Positions 31,136 through 39,654 of a stretch of DNA of 64,000 nt are shown in pieces; the first letter of the stretch is position 1; each line of letters opens with the position of its first letter. Where the stretch lies: positions 2,742,501 through 2,806,500 of the forward strand of contig NZ_CP012830.1 of assembly GCF_001307155.1 (NCBI RefSeq). The letters run 5' to 3'. Below the pieces are notes generated by a model that worked only from the letters and a program-made list of their open reading frames with translations, was not told where the DNA came from and did no database searches. This stretch comes from Pseudomonas fluorescens. GTDB lineage: Bacteria > Pseudomonadota > Gammaproteobacteria > Pseudomonadales > Pseudomonadaceae. The position numbers and the translations under genes were made by a program.

Positions 31136-32413
31136 TCACGCCGGTTGGTTGTTTGACAGCAATGGCAAACGGGCCAGTTTCAACGCCACCAGCAGCGCAA
31201 TCATCAGCAACCCGCCGATGAACAGGCCGATGCCGTTCCAGCCGCCCAGGTGCCAGAACACCCCGCCCGCCGTGCCGGCGACACTCGAACCGGCGTAGTA
31301 GCTGAACAGGTACAGCGACGAGGCCTGGCCCTTGGCTTTGGTCGCGCGGCGGCCGATCCAGCTGCTGGCCACCGAGTGCGCGGCGAAGAAGCCGAAGGTG
31401 AAGATCAACATGCCGATGATCACCAGCGGCAATGGCGTGAACAGGGTCAGCGCAAGACCTGCGAGCATCAGCACGATGGTTGCCCACAGGACTTTGCGCC
31501 GGCCAAGCTTGTCGGCCAATGCGCCGATTTTCGCCGAGCTGTAGATGCCCGACAGGTAGACCACCGAGAGCAAGCCAACGAAGGCCTGATCCATGTGATA
31601 CGGCTCGGCCAGCAGGCGATAGCCGATGTAGTTGAACAGCGTGACGAACGCGCCCATCAGCACGAACGCTTCGAGGAACAACCACGGCAGCCCGGCGTCG
31701 CGAAAGTGCATGGTGAAGCCGTCGAGCAAGCTGCGCGGATGCAGCGAGCGGGAGCGGAAGTTGCGCGACTCGGGGAGGATTTTCCAGAACACCGCCGCCG
31801 CAATCAGCGCCAGGCCACCGATCACCAGCATCGCGGTGTGCCAGTTAACGAAGTCGATCAGTACGCCGACGATCAGCCGGCCGCACATCCCGCCAATCGC
31901 GTTGCCACCGATGTACAGTCCCATCGCCAGACCGATGTGCTGTGGATGAATCTCTTCGCTCAAGTACGTCATGGCCACCGCCGCCAGCCCGCTGAGAGAC
32001 AGCCCGACCAGCGCACGCATCACCAGCACGCCCTGCCAGCTTGGCATCATCGCACTGGCCATGGTGCACAACGCTGCCGCGAACAGCGCCGCAACCATTA
32101 CCGGTTTACGACCAATGCGGTCGGAGATCGGGCCGGTGATCAGCAAGCCGATGGCGAGCATCCCGGTGGCCACCGACAGGATCAGGCTGCTCTGCGCCGC
32201 GTTGATCGAAAACTCTCGGGAAAACAGCGGCATCATCGGCTGCACGCAGTAGAGCAGGGCGAAGGTCGCAAAGCCGCCGGAGAACAGCGCCAGCACCGTA
32301 CGCATGAACATCGGCGTGCCTTTTTCGATGTACACATCATTCAGTTGGGCGACCACATCGTCCAGCGCAGTAGGCGGCAATTCATGGGCGAGCGGGGCGA
32401 CAGCAGTTTTCAC
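31136..32413 (-). CDS. MFS transporter (YnfM-like)
   Basis: This 425-residue protein has about 12 membrane segments and the loop 2-3 signature GPISDRIGRKPVM near residue 92, plus a matching loop GALADKLGRRKVLW in the second half. It is a drug or metabolite efflux permease of the major facilitator superfamily. A cytoplasmic N-terminus of about 38 residues precedes the first segment. It diverges from a LysR regulator, which probably controls it. The substrate is unknown. Confidence 0.88.
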   Translation of the reverse strand: MKTAVAPLAHELPPTALDDVVAQLNDVYIEKGTPMFMRTVLALFSGGFATFALLYCVQPMMPLFSREFSINAAQSSLILSVATGMLAIGLLITGPISDRIGRKPVMVAALFAAALCTMASAMMPSWQGVLVMRALVGLSLSGLAAVAMTYLSEEIHPQHIGLAMGLYIGGNAIGGMCGRLIVGVLIDFVNWHTAMLVIGGLALIAAAVFWKILPESRNFRSRSLHPRSLLDGFTMHFRDAGLPWLFLEAFVLMGAFVTLFNYIGYRLLAEPYHMDQAFVGLLSVVYLSGIYSSAKIGALADKLGRRKVLWATIVLMLAGLALTLFTPLPLVIIGMLIFTFGFFAAHSVASSWIGRRATKAKGQASSLYLFSYYAGSSVAGTAGGVFWHLGGWNGIGLFIGGLLMIALLVALKLARLPLLSNNQPA

Positions 32414-32454
32414 GGGGGACCTCGGGAGAGCACGGCCAGGCAGGCAATGGAAAA

Positions 32455-32510
32455 ATCATATAGCTGGCTAATGTTTCTATCCAATATATTGTTCGACCTG
32501 TTTGATAGGT
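32455..32510 (-). promoter_or_regulatory. Divergent promoter region of the MFS and LysR genes
   Basis: On the minus strand TTGGAT (32479-32484) and TATGAT (32455-32460) are 18 bases apart and could drive the MFS gene. ACCT-N7-AGGT at 32496-32510 is a small inverted repeat that could belong to a LysR-type binding site. Both are weak calls. Confidence 0.35.
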
Positions 32511-32532
32511 TTAACGACCTAATGGAGTTTTC

Positions 32533-33429
32533 ATGGAATTGCGCCATTTGCGCTACTTCATCGCCGTCGCCGAAGAACTGCATTTTGGCCGCGCCGCACA
32601 GGTGCTGGGCATCTCTCAGCCGCCGTTGAGCCAGCAGATTCAGGTGCTGGAACAGGAAGTCGGCGCACGTTTATTCGAGCGTACCAATCGTCGGGTCGAG
32701 CTCAGTGAAGCCGGTCGGCTGTTCCTCGAAGAGGCTCGGCTGGTGCTGGCCCAGGTCGACAAGGCTGCCGACGTCGCCCGTCGAGCCCAACTTGGCGAGC
32801 TGGGGGAACTGAAGATCGGCTTCACCTCATCGGCGCCGTTCAACTCGACGATCCCGCAGGCGATCTTCGCGTTTCGCCAGCGCTTCCCGGCCGTGCATCT
32901 GAACCTGCGAGAGATGAGCAGCACCCAGGTTGCCGAGGCGCTGGTGGACGAGTCGATTCAGGTCGGGATCATGCGGCCATTGCCGCTGCCGGATTCGCTG
33001 GAGGTGGTCGAGTTGACGCGTGAACCCTTGGTGGCCGTGCTCAGCTCCAAGGACCCGCTGGTGGTCGGCAGCGAGGAAGGGCTGTTTCTGTCTGCACTGG
33101 CCCACGAGCCTTTCGTGTTCTTCCCGCGCAGCTACGGCAGTGGTCTATACGCGCAACTGCTGAACCTGGCGCGTGACGCGGGTTTCAGCCCGCACTTCAC
33201 CCAGGAAGCCGGTGAGGCCATGACCATTATCGGCCTGGTGGCGGCAGGACTCGGGGTGTCGGTGTTGCCGGCGTCGTATCAGCGGATGCGCATCGACGGC
33301 GTGGTCTATCGGCCCTTGCTCGACCCGCTGGCGATGTCGGCGGTGTGGCTGGTGCAGCGCAAGGACCAGAAGTCGCCGATGGCCAAGGCGTTTGTCGAGT
33401 TGCTGACGCGTAAGGTTGAGGTGACGTAG
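32533..33429 (+). CDS. LysR family transcriptional regulator
   Basis: The N-terminal winged helix-turn-helix is at residues 1-60 (LRYFIAVAEELHFGRAAQ, then ISQPPLSQQIQVLE), followed by the linker helix and a two-lobed effector-binding domain from about 90. The 298-residue length is standard. GGAG 5 bases before ATG 32533 supports the start. It is divergent from the MFS transporter, the classic arrangement for a regulator acting on its neighbour. The overall look recalls BenM/CatM-type regulators, but the inducer cannot be read. Confidence 0.92.
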   Translation: MELRHLRYFIAVAEELHFGRAAQVLGISQPPLSQQIQVLEQEVGARLFERTNRRVELSEAGRLFLEEARLVLAQVDKAADVARRAQLGELGELKIGFTSSAPFNSTIPQAIFAFRQRFPAVHLNLREMSSTQVAEALVDESIQVGIMRPLPLPDSLEVVELTREPLVAVLSSKDPLVVGSEEGLFLSALAHEPFVFFPRSYGSGLYAQLLNLARDAGFSPHFTQEAGEAMTIIGLVAAGLGVSVLPASYQRMRIDGVVYRPLLDPLAMSAVWLVQRKDQKSPMAKAFVELLTRKVEVT

Positions 33430-33478
33430 TCGGCACAGGGCGATGACAGGCTGACATGTCAGTCGAGCGTTGGCGGCC

Positions 33479-33556
33479 CCAAAAGATCGCAGCCTGCGAT
33501 AGCGTCTATGCCGTTCTTTGTAGGAGCCGCCGCAGGCGACGATCTTTTGATCTTGA
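33479..33556. repeat. REP doublet of the AAAAGATCGCAGCCT class
   Basis: CAAAAGATCGCAGCCTGCG at 33480-33498 and its inverted partner at about 33529-33556 flank TAGGAGCC. This is the second REP class in the window. It lies between the LysR stop and the end of the pigment operon and may double as a transcription barrier for both converging units. Confidence 0.85.
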
Positions 33557-33564
33557 TGTGGCGC

Positions 33565-34797
33565 TTACGACCAGCGCCGAAAGATCAGCGACGTATTCAC
33601 CCCACCAAAAGCGAAGTTGTTGTTCATCACGTACTGGCAGCTCATCTCACGGAACTCGCCGCACAGGTAGTCCAGTTCGCCGCAGCGTGGATCGATGTCG
33701 TCGAGGTTGAAGGTGTGCACGTACTCGTCGCTGTTCATCATTTCTATGCTGAACCAGGACTCCAGTGCACCGCAGGCGCCAAGGGTGTGACCGAGAAAAC
33801 TCTTCTGCGAGCTGATTGGCATGTGGCTGCCGAACAGGCTGTTGGTGGCCAGGGTTTCCGCGATGTCGCCTTGCTCGGTGGCGGTGCCGTGGCCGTTCAC
33901 GTAGCCGATGGCCGATGGCTCCAGGCCTGCGTCTTCCAGTGCCAGCTCCATGGCCCGGCGCATGGTGGTTTGCTCTGGGCGGGTGGCGTGCTGGCCGTCG
34001 GCGTTGCTGCCAAAACCAACGATTTCGGCGTAAATGTGCGCACCGCGGGCCAGCGCGTGTTCGAGTTCTTCGAGTACCAGCATGCCGCCGCCTTCACCGA
34101 TCACCAGGCCATCGCGTGCACTGTCGTAAGGCCGTGGGCTGGTTTTCGGGGCGTCGTTTTTCAGGCTGGTGGCGTAGAGCGCGTCGAACACCATGGCTTC
34201 GGTCGGGCACAGCTCTTCGGCGCCGCCGGCGAGCATCAGCGGCAGGCGGCCGAACTTGATCGCCTCGTAGGCATAACCGATGCCCTGGCTGCCACTGGTG
34301 CAGGCGCTGGAGGTCGGGATCAAGCGCCCGGTGAGGCCAAAGAAAATGCTGATATTGGCCGCCGTGGTGTGCGGCATCATCCGCACGTAAGAGTTGGCGT
34401 TCAGCCCTTCAGCCACCGAATTGAGCAGCATCTTGCCGAAGGCTTTTATCTCCTCGGTGCTGCCGGTGGATGAGCCGCAGGACACGCCCATGCGGCCGTC
34501 CTTGATCGACTCGTCACCGAGCAGGCCGGCGTCGGCCAGCGCCTGTTCTGCCGCGCCGACCGCCAGCCGGGAAACCCGGCCCATGCTGCGCAATTGCTTG
34601 CGGGTCCAGTGGCTCGGGACGGTGAAATCATCGATGGGGCCGGCCAGGCGCGTGTTCAGTTCGATGAAACGATCCCACTCGTCCATGCGGCGGATGCCAC
34701 TGCGATTGGCCTTGAAGTTAGCGCGAATGGTCTCCCAGTCGCTGCCCAACGAGGTGATACCGGCCATGCCGGTGACGACGACGCGTTTCATCAGCAC
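33565..34797 (-). CDS. apeR: Beta-ketoacyl-ACP synthase (aryl polyene ApeR type)
   Basis: This FabF-like ketosynthase of 410 residues has an intact Cys-His-His triad: SSACTSGSQG, VNGHGTATEQGD and KSFLGHTLGACGA. Last gene of the aryl polyene operon, it follows ketoreductase and dehydratase genes in the order KS-DH-KR-KS known from other APE clusters. I recall that its E. coli counterpart ApeR handles a subset of elongation steps. Translation is probably coupled to the ketoreductase gene, which it overlaps by 7 bases. The ape letter follows cluster order and is less certain than the enzyme class. Confidence 0.88.
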   Translation of the reverse strand: MLMKRVVVTGMAGITSLGSDWETIRANFKANRSGIRRMDEWDRFIELNTRLAGPIDDFTVPSHWTRKQLRSMGRVSRLAVGAAEQALADAGLLGDESIKDGRMGVSCGSSTGSTEEIKAFGKMLLNSVAEGLNANSYVRMMPHTTAANISIFFGLTGRLIPTSSACTSGSQGIGYAYEAIKFGRLPLMLAGGAEELCPTEAMVFDALYATSLKNDAPKTSPRPYDSARDGLVIGEGGGMLVLEELEHALARGAHIYAEIVGFGSNADGQHATRPEQTTMRRAMELALEDAGLEPSAIGYVNGHGTATEQGDIAETLATNSLFGSHMPISSQKSFLGHTLGACGALESWFSIEMMNSDEYVHTFNLDDIDPRCGELDYLCGEFREMSCQYVMNNNFAFGGVNTSLIFRRWS

Positions 34798-35519
34798 AGG
34801 CCTCCGTTGACGGCCAGCACCTGCCGGGTGATATAGCCCGCTTCGGCGGACATCAGGAAATTCACCGCGCCGGCCACCTCTTCAGGGGTGCCCATGCGTT
34901 GTGCGGGAATCATTTTCAGCAGTTCTTCAACGGGGACGTTTTCGTCGAGCATCGCGGTGTCGATCAACCCTGGCGCAACGCAGTTGACGGTGATCTTGCG
35001 TTTGCCCAGTTCGATCGCCAGGGCCTTGGCGGCGCCGATCAAGCCGGCCTTGGAGGCGCTGTAGTTGACCTGCCCACGGTTGCCGATCAACCCGGAAACC
35101 GAGGTGATGCACACGATCCGCCCGGCGGCGCGACGGCGAATCATCGGCATCATCACCGGGTGCAACACGTTATAAAAACCGTCGAGGTTGGTGCGCATCA
35201 CCACGTCCCAGTCGTCCTCGCTCAGGGCCGGGAAGGCGCCGTCGCGGGTCAGGCCGGCGTTGAGCACCACGCCGTAATAGGCGCCGTGGGTTTCCACGTC
35301 GGCTTCGAGATGGGCCTTGCAGCTGGCACGATCCGACACGTCGAATTGCAGGATGCGCGCGCGGCGGCCCAATGCTTCGATTTCGGCCTGCACGGCTTCG
35401 GCGTCGCTGCGACCGCTACGGCAATGCAGCACCAGATCAAAGCCGGCCTGGGCCAGGCGTAGTGCGATGGCGCGGCCGATGCCACGGCTGGAACCGGTGA
35501 CCAGTACGGATTCAGTCAA
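34791..35519 (-). CDS. apeQ: 3-ketoacyl-ACP reductase, SDR family (ApeQ type)
   Basis: This FabG-like NADPH reductase reduces the 3-keto group in each chain extension cycle. The cofactor motif TGSSRGIGRAIAL is at residues 8-20. The catalytic residues Ser, Tyr and Lys occur in CITSVSG ... NYSASKAG. The 242-residue length is standard. It overlaps the dehydratase gene by four bases. Confidence 0.92.
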   Translation of the reverse strand: MTESVLVTGSSRGIGRAIALRLAQAGFDLVLHCRSGRSDAEAVQAEIEALGRRARILQFDVSDRASCKAHLEADVETHGAYYGVVLNAGLTRDGAFPALSEDDWDVVMRTNLDGFYNVLHPVMMPMIRRRAAGRIVCITSVSGLIGNRGQVNYSASKAGLIGAAKALAIELGKRKITVNCVAPGLIDTAMLDENVPVEELLKMIPAQRMGTPEEVAGAVNFLMSAEAGYITRQVLAVNGGLC

Positions 35520-35995
35520 GACTGGACTCCAGTAGTGCTAGAAGAAGAGTGGGATTCATGTAGGTAGTGAGCCGACTGAGGTGGGCAGAACACATTCAGA
35601 CGGGCCGTGGCATGAATGCCGGGTGCCGTCAGGTGGCATTCGAAAACGCCCATGCCGTTGTCGTCTTCGAGCGAGCGCAGGGCGTGGATCGTCAGTTCGC
35701 TGCCGAGCGGGAAGTGTTCCACATTACATTCAAATTTACGCGTGCCGAGCAGGAATCCAAGCTCGACCGGATTGCCTCGCTCGCGTGCACGACAGCCGGC
35801 GTACGCTGCCACGCTTTGCGCCATCAGCTCGATGCCGACCCAGGCTGGCAAACTGCCGTCGGGCTGGTTGAACAGGCCGCCGGGTTTGACGGTGAGGCGG
35901 GTGTGAATCTGTTCTTCGTCGAACGACAGCACGTGATCGATAAGGATCATGTCACCCGCGTGGGGCAGCAGTTCGGCGAGAGGCCAATCAATCAT
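35516..35995 (-). CDS. apeP: Hotdog-fold 3-hydroxyacyl-ACP dehydratase (ApeP type)
   Basis: This 159-residue single hotdog protein has a FabA/FabZ-like central helix (WVGIELMAQSVAAYAG, about residues 52-67). It removes water to build the conjugated double bonds. Published APE systems use two dehydratases that pair, ApeI and ApeP; the ApeI-like partner here is the C-terminal domain of the AMP-ligase at 47689-49368. It overlaps both neighbours by four bases. Confidence 0.86.
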   Translation of the reverse strand: MIDWPLAELLPHAGDMILIDHVLSFDEEQIHTRLTVKPGGLFNQPDGSLPAWVGIELMAQSVAAYAGCRARERGNPVELGFLLGTRKFECNVEHFPLGSELTIHALRSLEDDNGMGVFECHLTAPGIHATARLNVFCPPQSAHYLHESHSSSSTTGVQS

Positions 35996-37188
35996 TGGGC
36001 GTCTCCGATAATCAGGCTGACGTTGTTGCCACCAAAGGCAAAGGAGTTACTCATCAGGCAACGTGCAGTGCGTTGTTCCAGGCGATCAGCAGCGGTCACA
36101 AAACTCAGCGCTGGCAGTTGCGGGTCGGGCTGGCCGTCCCAGACCTGTGGTGGCAGCGCGTGTCGGGTGTTGTCGCGGCTCAGGCTCAGCCAGCAGAACG
36201 CCGCTTCCAGCGCCCCGGCCGCGCCGAGGGTGTGGCCGGTCATGGGCTTGGTTGACGAGCAGGGCACGCCTGCCGGGAACAGGCTGTTGACGGCCAGGCT
36301 TTCCATGGCGTCGTTGTGTTGGGTGGCGGTGCCGTGCAGATTCAGGTAGTTGATCCGCTCAGGCGCTAAACCGGCGCTGCGCAGGGCCTTGTTCATCGCT
36401 TGCAGGGCACCGCGCCCGCTCGGTTCCGGGGCGGAAATATGGTGCGCGTCGGAGCTGGCGCCGCTGCCCAGCAGGGCAATCGGTTGGCTGCTGCCGAGGT
36501 GTTTGCTCATCAAGAAAAGTACCGCCGCTTCACCGATGTTGATGCCGTTGCGATTGACCGAGAACGGATTGCAGCGCTGCTCGGACACCGCATCCAGCGC
36601 CGAAAAACCGTTGAGGGTCAGTTTGCACAGACTGTCGACGCCGCCACACAGCACCGCATCACACATGCCCATGTCGAGCAGTCGCTGAGCACTCATCAAT
36701 GCGCGGGCGCTGGAGGTGCAGGCCGTAGAAATCACATAGGCCGGGCCGCTCAGTTGCAGCCAGTCGGCGAGGAAGTTCGCCGGGGCGCCAAGCTCCTGTT
36801 GTTGGTAGTCGTATTCTGGCGGGAACTGACCGTCGCGGATGTACTGGGCAATCCCGCGACTGGCTTCGTCGATGCCCGAGGTGCTAGTGCCCAGGACGAT
36901 GCCGATGCGTCCACGGCCATAGGTCTGAATGGCCTGTTCGATGTCTTCGCGGATTTGCAGCGCGGCGTCCAGCAGCAACTGATTGTTGCGGGTGTTGTGC
37001 TGCTTCAGTGCAGCCGGGATCGCGGGCAACTCACCGTGTACCGCCGCCACCGGCAGCGAACGTTCAGGCACCCAGCCGGCCTCGACACGGATTCCCGAGC
37101 AGTCGCCGGCAAACAGCTTGCGGGCGACTTCGTGTTTGTTGCGGCCCAGGCTGCAGATCAGCCCGAGGGCGTTCAGGTAGGCCGTCAT
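35992..37188 (-). CDS. apeO: Beta-ketoacyl-ACP synthase (ApeO type)
   Basis: This ketosynthase of 398 residues carries Cys in ISTACTSSARA, His in NLHGTATQHND and His in KPMTGHTLGAAGA, so it is catalytically complete. In characterised APE clusters ApeO forms a heterodimer with the chain length factor ApeC; the candidate partner here is the gene at 51197-51916. The four-base overlaps on both sides fit a single polycistronic message. Confidence 0.87.
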   Translation of the reverse strand: MTAYLNALGLICSLGRNKHEVARKLFAGDCSGIRVEAGWVPERSLPVAAVHGELPAIPAALKQHNTRNNQLLLDAALQIREDIEQAIQTYGRGRIGIVLGTSTSGIDEASRGIAQYIRDGQFPPEYDYQQQELGAPANFLADWLQLSGPAYVISTACTSSARALMSAQRLLDMGMCDAVLCGGVDSLCKLTLNGFSALDAVSEQRCNPFSVNRNGINIGEAAVLFLMSKHLGSSQPIALLGSGASSDAHHISAPEPSGRGALQAMNKALRSAGLAPERINYLNLHGTATQHNDAMESLAVNSLFPAGVPCSSTKPMTGHTLGAAGALEAAFCWLSLSRDNTRHALPPQVWDGQPDPQLPALSFVTAADRLEQRTARCLMSNSFAFGGNNVSLIIGDAQ

Positions 37189-37670
37189 GGTGCAGTCTCG
37201 GCGGTCAGCGGGGTAACGTGATAGTTCAGCTGTTCGGGCAGCGTCAGCACGAAGTCCGACGGGGTTCGATACAGCACCTGCCAGTGTGGCGTCAGCGAGC
37301 GTAAAGCCGCGTGATGCCGGGCGGCAGGATAATTATTGAGCAACTCGGCCTCCGGTGTCAGGGCGAACAACAACGCTGCAAACAACTGGCGCGCTTCCGG
37401 GTTGGGCGGCAGCAAGCCGTCGGCCTGCCACTGGTTGTCGATCAGGCGCTGGCGAGCCACCGGAATGCCCAGTGGGTCCATCAGCGACCAGCGAATGCCG
37501 GCACCTTCGCGCTGGATCACCAGCAACCAGTCCTGGCGCTGATCGGCCCGTTGCCGCTCGACATGCAATTGCAGCGGTAAGGTCAGTGTCGGGTTGCGCT
37601 CGGGCAGCGGCGGCTGGCTGGCGCAAGCGCTCAGCAGCAAGGCACAGCACACGAGCAGGAGGCGAATCAT
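37185..37670 (-). CDS. DUF3261 lipoprotein of the aryl polyene cluster
   Basis: The lipobox LSAC gives an acylated Cys at residue 16, so this is an exported lipoprotein of 161 residues. Aryl polyene clusters commonly contain such a lipoprotein next to the exporter and LolA-like genes. It probably takes part in moving the polyene lipid to the outer membrane. The position before the KS gene matches ApeN by order. Its exact role is unknown. Confidence 0.82.
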   Translation of the reverse strand: MIRLLLVCCALLLSACASQPPLPERNPTLTLPLQLHVERQRADQRQDWLLVIQREGAGIRWSLMDPLGIPVARQRLIDNQWQADGLLPPNPEARQLFAALLFALTPEAELLNNYPAARHHAALRSLTPHWQVLYRTPSDFVLTLPEQLNYHVTPLTAETAP

Positions 37671-38410
37671 TAGCGCTTACCTTCGAGCGGTTTACGGGCA
37701 ACCACGTTGACCAGGGTTTCTTCCCGTTGACCAAGCGGTTTTGGGCGGCGCAATCCAAAGCGTTCGAGCAGGCCGAAGTCCTTCGCGCGACTCCACCACA
37801 GATAAGGGTAGGACACGTTTTGCGGACCGAACTCAAAACCCTGCTGGCGAATCATCTGCAAATAGCCGTCGGCGCTCTTTTGCACGTGCATCGGGTGGCG
37901 GAACAACCAGCGGATCACCCAGGTGTCGATGTAGGCTTCGGTGGACTCGGCAAACATCAGATAGCCGCCCGGCTTGAGTACCCGATAGAACTCGGCGAGG
38001 GCTTGCTCCTGTTCCACCAGGTGGTGGAAGGTCTGGTGGCAGAACAGCAAATCGACGCTGGCGTCCGGCAGCTTGAGGGTCGCGCAATCGCTGCCGATCA
38101 GTTCGACATCGATGTTCTGGCGCTGCGCCTCTTCGCCGCTGAGCATCAGGCTGTGCGGATCGGCGTCGAGGCCGATCAGCCGTTGCGGGGCAAACACCTG
38201 CTGCAGGTACTGGAACGACTTGCCCTGACCGCAACCGGCATCCAGCAGCACCGGATGGCTGGGCAGTGCTTCGCTGAACAAGCTGCGCAGATCGTTGATT
38301 GCTACCCGCAGCACGTGGTGCTGCCAGGTGAAGCTGCGCAGGAACCAGAACCCGAAACGGGTTTCTTCGACGTAACTGTCGCTGAGGTACTGTTGTTCGG
38401 TGTCACTCAC
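37670..38410 (-). CDS. Class I SAM-dependent methyltransferase
   Basis: This 246-residue protein has SAM motif I VLLDAGCGQGKSFQYL near residues 56-71, an acidic residue after the second strand (IGLDADPHSL) and LLFCHQTFHHLVEQEQAL as motif post-II. In an aryl polyene cluster it is a good candidate for methylating the aromatic head group or its phenol. It overlaps the lipoprotein gene by one base and the flavoprotein gene by four. Confidence 0.83.
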   Translation of the reverse strand: MSDTEQQYLSDSYVEETRFGFWFLRSFTWQHHVLRVAINDLRSLFSEALPSHPVLLDAGCGQGKSFQYLQQVFAPQRLIGLDADPHSLMLSGEEAQRQNIDVELIGSDCATLKLPDASVDLLFCHQTFHHLVEQEQALAEFYRVLKPGGYLMFAESTEAYIDTWVIRWLFRHPMHVQKSADGYLQMIRQQGFEFGPQNVSYPYLWWSRAKDFGLLERFGLRRPKPLGQREETLVNVVARKPLEGKR

Positions 38411-39654
38411 GTTGCATCACTCGCACAAATCTCCGAGAGCATGCGCAACCGGCGCTTGGGTTCGCTGACGAACGGATTGCGTTCGTCCCAGGCGTAACCG
38501 GCGAGGATCGCGCTGATCATGCGGCGGATCTCCGGAGCGCTGCCAGGGTGGTAGATCACATCCTGGAAGGTCCCGGCATACCAACCTTCGACGTAGCAGC
38601 GGAAGGTGTCGACACCGCGCTTCAGTGGCACGGCAAACTCGCGTTGCCAGTCCACGCTTTCGCCTTGCAGTTGGCGATGCAGAACGCCGGCGGCCATGCT
38701 CGCCGAACGCATGGCGATGGTCACGCCGGAGGAAAACACCGGATCGAGGAACTCTGCGGCGTTGCCGAGCAAGGCGAAGCCCGGGCCGTGCAAGGTTTTG
38801 ACGTTGGCCGAGTAGCCGCCGATGGTCCGCGCGGGCGTGTCCCAATGGGCGTTTTTCAGCACCTTGGCCAAGCTCGGGGTTTCGGCGATGAAGCCTCGCA
38901 GGCATTCGTCGAGATCGTCGCCGCGGCCGTCGAAGTGTTCGGCAGCAGCAACCACGCCCACCGAGCAGCGACCCTGGCTGAACGGGATGGTCCAGAACCA
39001 GATGTCGCGCTGGGTCGGGTGGGTGGTGATGAGGATCTTTTCACGGTCGAAGTGCGGGCCGTCGATGTGGTCTTCGATGTGGGTGAACACGGCCTGGCGC
39101 AGGGGGAAGTTCGACGGTGCTTCAAGGTCGAGCAGGCGCGGCAAGACGCGGCCGTAGCCGCTGGCATCGAGCACGAAATCGGCTTCCAGGCGGTATTCGC
39201 TGCCGTCTTCACGGCGAGCGCTGAGCTGGGGTTTCGCCCGCTCGAAGTTGGCACTGATGATCGTCTCGCCGTAACGGATTTCCACCCCTTGCAGCGCTGC
39301 CTGATCGGCCAGCAGTTTGTCGAAATCAGCGCGCTGGACCTGAAAGGTGGTCGGCTTGCCGTTACTGAAGGTGTCGCCGAAATCGAACGTGCTGTAGCGC
39401 TCGCCCCAGGCGAACGCTGCGCCGTTTTTCAACTGGAAGCCGGCGGCTTGTACCGCTTCGAGCATGCCGGCTTCTTCGACGAAATCCAGGCAGTGCGAGA
39501 GCAGGCTTTCGCCGATCGAAAACCGCGGAAAGTGCTGACGTTCAATGATCAGCACGTCATGGCCGTTACGCTTGAGCAGCGCAGCGGCGATGGCGCCCGA
39601 TGGGCCGGCACCGATAACGATGACCTGGCGACGTTCCGTATCAACTGTTGGCAC
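38407..39654 (-). CDS. FAD-dependent oxidoreductase resembling flavin-dependent halogenases
   Basis: The Rossmann motif VIGAGPSGAIAAAL at residues 13-26 binds FAD. Three features recall flavin-dependent halogenases: GES at 48-50, Lys76 in LKNGAAFAWG at the position used to form the haloamine or hypohalite, and the W-x-W-x-I-P signature at 219-224 (WFWTIP). Related genes occur in xanthomonadin-type and flexirubin-type clusters, and xanthomonadins are brominated. Whether this protein halogenates, hydroxylates or only reduces cannot be settled here. The length is 415 residues. It overlaps the antiporter gene by 14 bases. Confidence 0.8.
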   Translation of the reverse strand: MPTVDTERRQVIVIGAGPSGAIAAALLKRNGHDVLIIERQHFPRFSIGESLLSHCLDFVEEAGMLEAVQAAGFQLKNGAAFAWGERYSTFDFGDTFSNGKPTTFQVQRADFDKLLADQAALQGVEIRYGETIISANFERAKPQLSARREDGSEYRLEADFVLDASGYGRVLPRLLDLEAPSNFPLRQAVFTHIEDHIDGPHFDREKILITTHPTQRDIWFWTIPFSQGRCSVGVVAAAEHFDGRGDDLDECLRGFIAETPSLAKVLKNAHWDTPARTIGGYSANVKTLHGPGFALLGNAAEFLDPVFSSGVTIAMRSASMAAGVLHRQLQGESVDWQREFAVPLKRGVDTFRCYVEGWYAGTFQDVIYHPGSAPEIRRMISAILAGYAWDERNPFVSEPKRRLRMLSEICASDAT

